Positions 7,426 to 11,078 of a DNA stretch of 11,078 nucleotides are shown here, in pieces. The stretch is taken from contig JANLFZ010000107.1 of NCBI GenBank assembly GCA_024653385.1, positions 1-11,078 on the forward strand, written 5' to 3'. Numbering within the stretch: position 1 is the first letter of the stretch; the number at the start of each line of letters is the position of its first letter. Under the pieces are notes generated by a model. The model saw only the letters and a list, made by a program, of their open reading frames with translations, was not told the DNA's origin and ran no database searches. This stretch comes from Thermoguttaceae bacterium. GTDB taxonomy: Bacteria; Planctomycetota; Planctomycetia; Pirellulales; Thermoguttaceae. Position numbers and translations under genes: made by a program.

Positions 7426-7844
7426 GGCAGTTCTCCCGGGGCCGCCGCCGCATCGGGTTGGGCCTCGGCGGCGTTGGGATCGCGAACCCAACGGACCAGC
7501 GCGAACCGCCGGGCGTGTTTTCCCTCGGGCACGTCCTGGATCACCGTCACGCGCAGCGACACCATGCCGGGGGCCTTCGCCGGCTCCATCTCGACCGACC
7601 ATCGCCATCCCGGCTCGTCGTCCAGCGGCGAGTCGTCCACGGGCTCCAGCGGGCGCAGGCCGACGACGATCTCGTTGAGCCGGGTCTGACAGATCCGCTG
7701 GGCCTCGGCAAGCTCTTCGGCCGCCAAGGCGCTGCGGCGTCCAAGGGTCGCCAAGTGGCCCAGCACGATCAGGCACCCCAACAGAATGCCCGCCGCCAGA
7801 AGCGTCTCCAACAACGAAAACCCGGTGCGCCGCGCGGCTCTCAT
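7422..7844 (-). CDS. gspI: Type II secretion minor pseudopilin GspI
   Basis: A 140-residue pseudopilin with leader MRAARRTG|FSLLETLLAAGILLGCLIVL, including mature Phe1 and Glu5. The stretch AAEELAEAQRICQTRLNEIV (about 41-60) matches the helix after the membrane segment in GspI. The mature part then carries GWRWSVEMEPA and MVSLRVTVIQDV, like the typical W..V strand region. In T2SS, GspI nucleates the tip complex with GspJ and GspK. Its ATG overlaps the expected gspH stop (7841-7844, ATGA), and its own TGA overlaps gspJ. Because gspH is frameshifted upstream, the 5' half of gspH is in the same open frame as gspI, without a stop between them. An automatic gene caller could therefore report one 367-residue H-I fusion from 8525 to 7422. 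Confidence 0.82.
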   Translation of the reverse strand: MRAARRTGFSLLETLLAAGILLGCLIVLGHLATLGRRSALAAEELAEAQRICQTRLNEIVVGLRPLEPVDDSPLDDEPGWRWSVEMEPAKAPGMVSLRVTVIQDVPEGKHARRFALVRWVRDPNAAEAQPDAAAAPGELP

Positions 7845-8525
7845 GGCTCGGCCTCCGGGTCGAGAAGGTCGGGGTCGGGTTGTGCGACGGGGACCCAGGC
7901 AATCGTGGCGCTGCCGGTCAGGCCGCGGAAGGCCACCTGCAACCGCCGGCCCTCGGGGTGCTGTAGCGGGATTCGGGCGTCCGGAGCCCGGCCATTGGCC
8001 TGGAAGACCGCCGTTGGTCTTCCAGGCCAATGGCGCCGCCCAGAGGCCGTCGCCCTCGGGGTCGGCTTCGGCCAGATCGCCCCCCTCGTCGTCGGCCCCC
8101 TCGCGAAGCCGCGTCCTATCCGGTCCACCGAAGGTGACGTGGCCCGGAAGGCTCTCCTCGATCCTCGCCAACGGTTTGGGTCCTGGATTGGGGTCGCCGG
8201 ACCGCCCCGTCTCGTCGAGCGGCTCGGCTGGGGCGACTTCGTACCGGCTTGTGCCGGGCTGGAAGCGGAACTGCCAAGCCCGGCCCGACTCGATCGCCCG
8301 GAGGCGCGCCTCGACCAGCGCGGTCCGCACCTGCTTGCCCGCCTCGAGCAACTCGCTCTTGCTCAGCATGCGGCGCACAGTGGGCCAAGCGGTCGCCGCC
8401 AGCACGGCAAGGACGCCGAGCACGGCAATCAACTCGGCGAGGGTCAACCCGCGGCGGAGTTGGTTGCGCGCCGGCGGCGCGCGTCGGTTCGCACGCCAAG
8501 TGTCGGTCGATTTCATCGGCTGCAT
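7841..8525 (-). pseudogene. gspH: Type II secretion minor pseudopilin GspH, reading frame broken at an inverted repeat
   Basis: The 5' part (8525 to about 8028, 166 residues) starts with a prepilin leader ending LRRG|LTLAELIAVLGVLAVL, cleaved after Gly26, with mature Glu5. Typical GspH text follows: ELLEAGKQVRTALVEARLRAIESG, WQFRFQPGTSRYEV. After WAAPL the matching C-terminus (VFQANGRAPDARI..., then FRGLTGSATIAWVP) lies in another frame, from 8008 to the TGA at 7841. Joining L166 directly to that Val leaves 19 extra bases (8027-8009), equal to 3n+1, and these lie inside a perfect 19-bp inverted repeat. Restored length would be about 221 residues. The C-terminal part ends with the ATGA overlap to gspI, supporting it as the true ending. 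It may be a real mutation, an assembly error, or rescued by frameshifting. Start ATG 8525 was taken over TTG 8537; ATG 8516 is also possible. Confidence 0.78.
7991..8034. repeat. Perfect 19-bp inverted repeat with 6-base loop inside gspH
   Basis: The left arm GCCATTGGCCTGGAAGACC (7991-8009) is the exact reverse complement of the right arm (8016-8034), with GCCGTT (8010-8015) between. Pairing stops at both outer ends. A single-stranded hairpin of this strength within a coding region is unusual, and the gspH frame changes exactly here. The outer seven bases of the arms (CCATTGG / CCAATGG) could be an older short inverted repeat on which the longer palindrome was built. Confidence 0.95.
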
Positions 8526-8640
8526 GTCGCCTGCCAAGAGCCCCGCCGCCGACCTGCCGGAAGCCGATCATCCACGGGGTGCAACGTTGGGTAAGGTCTT
8601 TACGGCGGGGCGCTGGGCTCCGGTCGTGAGTCCAACACGA

Positions 8641-9261
8641 TCAGAAGCCCTCGGTGTCTTTCGCGCGGGGACTGCGGATCGGTTTGGTTTCGGGCGGAGG
8701 CGTGACGGGTCTGGTGGAAGTCTTCGTGCCCGTGGCCGAACCCTTGGTCGTGGTCCGCGGGGTCGTTGTCTCGCCACCCTTCTTGGTGTCCGTCAGCGGC
8801 TCGACTCCTTCCTCCGTCGAAGCCCGATCCCAACTGCAAATGTCGTCGGCAGTGTTATCCTCCTTGTCGGGACCGAACGACCAGATCTCGGGGGCGTCGG
8901 CATTCGTGTGCGTGCCGGGATACTCGTACTGATAGTCGTTTCCCCAAGGGTCCTTCGGGATGGCTCCGTCGAGATACGGCCATTCGCCATCGACATTTTC
9001 GTCGAGGTCGGCCGGGCGCTCGATCAGGGCCTGGAGCCCTTGTTCGGTCGTGGGAAACGACTTCACGTCGATCGCGTACCGTTGGAGGGCATTCTTGAAC
9101 AACCCGATTTGAGTGCGGGCTGCCTTGATGTCGGCTTTCTTCTGCGACCCGATGATCCGCGGGGCCACGAGCGACACCAGGACGACGAGAATGCCCAGCA
9201 CGACCAACATTTCCACCAGCGTGAAGCCGCGGCTGGCGCGTCCAGTGCGGGTCCGTCTCAT
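8641..9261 (-). CDS. gspG: Type II secretion major pseudopilin GspG, with C-terminal extension
   Basis: A 206-residue protein. GspG is the main subunit of the periplasmic pseudopilus. The leader MRRTRTGRASRG|FTLVEMLVVLGILVVLVSLVAP is cleaved after Gly12, giving mature Phe1 and Glu5. The body matches the family closely: ALQRYAIDVKSFPTTEQGLQALIERP (58-83), DPWGNDYQYEYPG (104-116), and the calcium-binding end IWSFGPDKEDNTADDICSW (126-144). Normal GspG ends about here. This one adds about 62 residues (145-206) rich in Thr, Lys, Pro and Gly with a run of TTTPRTTTKG-type sequence. ATG 9261 has a strong Shine-Dalgarno GAGGAGG with an 8-base spacer; an in-frame GTG at 9285 was rejected. It is preceded by a 114-base gap after gspF and followed by a 115-base gap to gspH. 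Confidence 0.93.
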   Translation of the reverse strand: MRRTRTGRASRGFTLVEMLVVLGILVVLVSLVAPRIIGSQKKADIKAARTQIGLFKNALQRYAIDVKSFPTTEQGLQALIERPADLDENVDGEWPYLDGAIPKDPWGNDYQYEYPGTHTNADAPEIWSFGPDKEDNTADDICSWDRASTEEGVEPLTDTKKGGETTTPRTTTKGSATGTKTSTRPVTPPPETKPIRSPRAKDTEGF

Positions 9262-9269
9262 AGGGGGGT

Positions 9270-9276
9270 CCTCCTC
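9270..9276 (-). promoter_or_regulatory. Strong ribosome binding site of gspG
   Basis: GAGGAGG on the minus strand, eight bases before ATG 9261. It is the strongest Shine-Dalgarno I found in the window, which fits the need for many copies of the major pseudopilin, and it decides the gspG start against the upstream GTG at 9285. Confidence 0.75.
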
Positions 9277-9375
9277 GTAGGGCACAAAAGGTGTATGGAT
9301 TGGGGCGACGCGTTCCGCGGCCTGCGGTACCGCGCGCCGGTTGTTTCGCCACGTGAGCCGGGGCCTCCCCCTCGC

Positions 9376-10587
9376 CTAGCCCACGGTGGCACTCATCTCG
9401 AAGACCGGCAAGAGCAAGGCCACCAGCACGAACAAAATGACCGTGCCCATGGTCAACAGGAGCATCGGCTCGACCAGCCGGACCATGATATCCAGTTGCC
9501 GGGCGATCTTGCGGTCCAGGCCGTCGGCGATGTTCACCAGCACGGCATCGAGATTGTTCGATTCCTCGGCGACCGTGATCATGGCCATGATCGGCCTGGG
9601 GATCAGGCCGCACTGCGCCAGCGGCTTGGCCAGCGTCTCGCCGGACGAAATGTTCTCGGCCGACGCCCGAATCGCTCGGGCCAGGAGCTTGTTTCCCGCC
9701 GATTCGCTGCTGATTTCCATCGCCCGCAAAAGCGGCACGCCGTTCCGCAGGAGCGTGCCCAGCACGCGGCAGAACCGCGACACCGCCGAGTTCAGGAAGA
9801 TGTTTCCCGCCACGGGGATCTTCAATTTCCACGCATCGGCGATGCGCCGGCCGCGCTCGGTCTTGATCGCGCCCTTGAGCCAGACCCCCACGCCGGCGAG
9901 GGCCCCGGCCACGTAGAGCCCGTAGCGTGCCAAAAAGCCGCTGAGGCTCAAGAGGGCCACGGTGGCCCAGGGCAGTCCGCCCCCCTGTTGCTCCAGCCGG
10001 GCAAACAGGGCAGCGAACTTGGGCACGAAGAACACAATCAAGACCACGGTGACCAGGGCGCCGGCCACGGCCAGGATGGCGGGGTAGGTCATCGCTCCCA
10101 CGACGCGCCACTTCAACTCCTCCTGGAGTTCCAGGAAGTCGGCCGTCCGTTTCAAGGCGTCCTCCAAGAACGCCCCCTCGGCCCCCGCACGCACCATGCT
10201 CACGGTCAACTCGCCGAACACGCGCGGGTGGCGGGCGAAGGCTTCGTCCAGCGGCGTGCCCTCGGCCACCTGGTCGCGCACGTCGGCCAGCACCTCGCCG
10301 AGTTCCCTGGGGGTGGCCTGGGCCGCGAGAATGTCGAGCGATTTCAACAGCGGCACGCCGTTCTGGAGCAAATCGGCAAGCTGCTGAAGGTTCGTCGCAA
10401 CGGCCTGGGACTTGATCTTCCGCCGAGGCTGCCATGCCCTAGCCCGCGCGCGCACCGGCTCGACGCGGAGCGGAAACAAGTCGCGCTCCGCCAGAGCGGC
10501 CAACGACTCGCGCTTCCCGCTGGCCGTGATCGTGCCGACCACGTCCTGGCCGCTGGGGTTGCGGGCGGTGTAGATGAACTCGGGCAT
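9376..10587 (-). CDS. gspF: Type II secretion inner-membrane platform protein GspF
   Basis: A 403-residue polytopic membrane protein, the usual GspF length. After an N-terminal FIYTARNPSGQDVVGTI segment (4-20) come two homologous T2SSF cytoplasmic domains, each ending in a membrane segment. The repeat is plain from LADLLQNGVPLLKSLDIL (70-87) and LGTLLRNGVPLLRAMEIS (276-293). Other signatures are RAGAEGAFLEDALKRTADFLE (133-153), MTYPAILAV (166-174), FVPKF (187-191) and VAEESNNLDAVLVNIAD (339-355). Membrane segments are near 168-188, 209-238 and 372-394. GspF couples the ATPase GspE to pseudopilus growth. It lies 19 bases after gspE; the Shine-Dalgarno is weak. A 114-base non-coding gap separates it from gspG and holds no clear terminator. 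Confidence 0.95.
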   Translation of the reverse strand: MPEFIYTARNPSGQDVVGTITASGKRESLAALAERDLFPLRVEPVRARARAWQPRRKIKSQAVATNLQQLADLLQNGVPLLKSLDILAAQATPRELGEVLADVRDQVAEGTPLDEAFARHPRVFGELTVSMVRAGAEGAFLEDALKRTADFLELQEELKWRVVGAMTYPAILAVAGALVTVVLIVFFVPKFAALFARLEQQGGGLPWATVALLSLSGFLARYGLYVAGALAGVGVWLKGAIKTERGRRIADAWKLKIPVAGNIFLNSAVSRFCRVLGTLLRNGVPLLRAMEISSESAGNKLLARAIRASAENISSGETLAKPLAQCGLIPRPIMAMITVAEESNNLDAVLVNIADGLDRKIARQLDIMVRLVEPMLLLTMGTVILFVLVALLLPVFEMSATVG

Positions 10588-10606
10588 TGCGTTCTCGAAA
10601 CCTTCG

Positions 10607-11047
10607 TCAATCGGCCTTGGTCACGCGAAGGACCTCGTCGATCGAGGTGATGCCGCGGCGGACCTTCAGCCAACCGTCTTCGCGGAGGGTCTTCATGCCG
10701 GCCTGGCGGGCCGCCTCCTTGACGATGTGCGAGGGCGTGCGTTCGGACGTCAGCCGGCGTATTTCTTCGTTGGCTTCCAACAGTTCGTACAGGCCGACCC
10801 GGCCCGAATATCCCGTGCCTCGGCAATGCCGGCACCCGACGGCACGGTAGATGCGCTCGCCGCGCTGGAGGCACTCGTCCAACGGGAAGTCCGGCGGCAG
10901 CTCGGACCGGCGCGGAACATACGGCTGCCGGCACTCGCGGCAGAGCACGCGCACCAGGCGTTGGGCCATGACGCCCTCGACCGTGCTCGAGACCAGAAAC
11001 GGCTCGACGCCGATGTCGATCAGGCGCATGAACGCCCCCGCGGCATC
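10607..11047 (-). CDS. gspE: Type II secretion assembly ATPase GspE, C-terminal part only
   Basis: The last 146 residues of the GspE hexameric ATPase that powers pseudopilus assembly. From DAAGAFMRLIDIGVEPFLVSSTVEGVMAQRLVR it runs into the metal-binding CM domain, with LCRECRQP and, 41 residues after the second cysteine, GCRHCRGTGYSGRVGLYELL (a tetracysteine zinc motif). It ends in the normal helical tail (MKTLREDGWLKVRRGITSIDEVLRVTKAD). The Walker A/B and Asp boxes lie outside the window. At 11047/11048 the gene sequence is interrupted: the next upstream residues (VFSTLHTND) are found on the plus strand instead, so the minus frame hits a TGA at 11056-11054. I end the gene at the junction. 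Expected to be the first or an early gene of the gsp operon. Confidence 0.9.
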   Translation of the reverse strand, partial: DAAGAFMRLIDIGVEPFLVSSTVEGVMAQRLVRVLCRECRQPYVPRRSELPPDFPLDECLQRGERIYRAVGCRHCRGTGYSGRVGLYELLEANEEIRRLTSERTPSHIVKEAARQAGMKTLREDGWLKVRRGITSIDEVLRVTKAD

Positions 11048-11078
11048 TCGTGTTCAGCACGCTGCACACGAACGATGC
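11043..11078. other. Fold-back junction at the right end of the window (inverted gspE fragment)
   Basis: Bases 11050-11076 read V F S T L H T N D on the plus strand, the conserved GspE text that should directly precede DAAGAFMR on the minus strand. GCATC (11043-11047) and GATGC (11074-11078) are inverted copies of the same codons, so the sequence turns back on itself at 11047/11048. This looks like a fold-back chimera or a local inversion, not native gene sequence. Confidence 0.8.

Noticed and set aside
6260..7453. Upstream extension of the gspK frame (to 7453)
   Set aside because: It overlaps gspJ entirely, gives Arg/Gly-rich text, and the ATG at 6259 is followed by a proper prepilin leader with an ATGA overlap.
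9262..9285. GTG at 9285 as the gspG start
   Set aside because: The strong GAGGAGG lies eight bases before ATG 9261 and would be inside the coding region if GTG were used.
9324..9333. GCGGTACCGC palindrome in the gspF-gspG gap
   Set aside because: A 10-bp palindrome is expected by chance in GC-rich DNA; there is no T-run, so it is not a terminator, and no operator is known for it.
7786..10650. A 954-codon open frame on the plus strand across gspF, gspG, gspH and gspI
   Set aside because: It is antisense to clearly recognised T2SS genes. Its protein is Arg/Gly/His/Gln-rich shadow sequence with no domain, and long antisense frames are common in GC-rich DNA.
1..11078. Search for tRNA, rRNA, CRISPR, insertion sequences, attachment sites or defence genes
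   Set aside because: No repeat-spacer pattern, transposase, tRNA-like cloverleaf or defence domain was recognised by eye; the window is filled by core and secretion genes.

Overview
The window looks like a piece of a GC-rich bacterial chromosome, most likely from a planctomycete (Pirellulales-like). That placement is inference. It rests on the style of the type II secretion/pseudopilus operon, with a PilM/GspL-like protein, a PilO/GspM-like protein and very long pseudopilins, and on the neighbouring stand-alone LigD-type phosphoesterase domain and Dabb protein. No rRNA or other marker is present to prove it. Coding density is very high and no intergenic gap exceeds about 120 bases.

Left part (1-2221): ispF (isoprenoid MEP pathway) runs on the plus strand and lacks only its first few codons. 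It is followed by a small LigD-N (3'-phosphoesterase-like) protein. Convergent to these, on the minus strand, are a lipoate/biotin protein ligase family gene and an exported Dabb-domain protein. The Dabb gene has its own plausible sigma70-type promoter. The ligase has its start codon inside a potential 11-bp leader stem.

Right part (2315-11047, all minus strand, transcribed right to left): a type II secretion system (T2SS) operon in the order gspE (partial) - gspF - gspG - gspH (frameshifted) - gspI - gspJ - gspK - gspL/pilM-like - gspM/gspC-like. Four junctions (H/I, I/J, J/K, L/M) are 4-base ATGA stop/start overlaps, so translational coupling is likely. GspE is the assembly ATPase and GspF the inner-membrane platform. 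GspG is the major pseudopilin and H, I, J and K are minor pseudopilins. The last two proteins form the inner-membrane link, and the final one seems to carry both a GspM/PilO-like part and a GspC/PilP-like part. No secretin (gspD), separate gspC or prepilin peptidase (gspO) is visible.

The most notable sequence-level observations are two fold-back structures. One is a perfect 19-bp inverted repeat with a 6-base loop, sitting exactly where gspH loses its reading frame. The other is at the right end of the window, where the plus strand suddenly reads the conserved GspE motif VFSTLHTND that belongs on the minus strand. They could be true template-switch mutations or library/assembly artefacts. 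I did not find a convincing undescribed defence, mobile or RNA system here.
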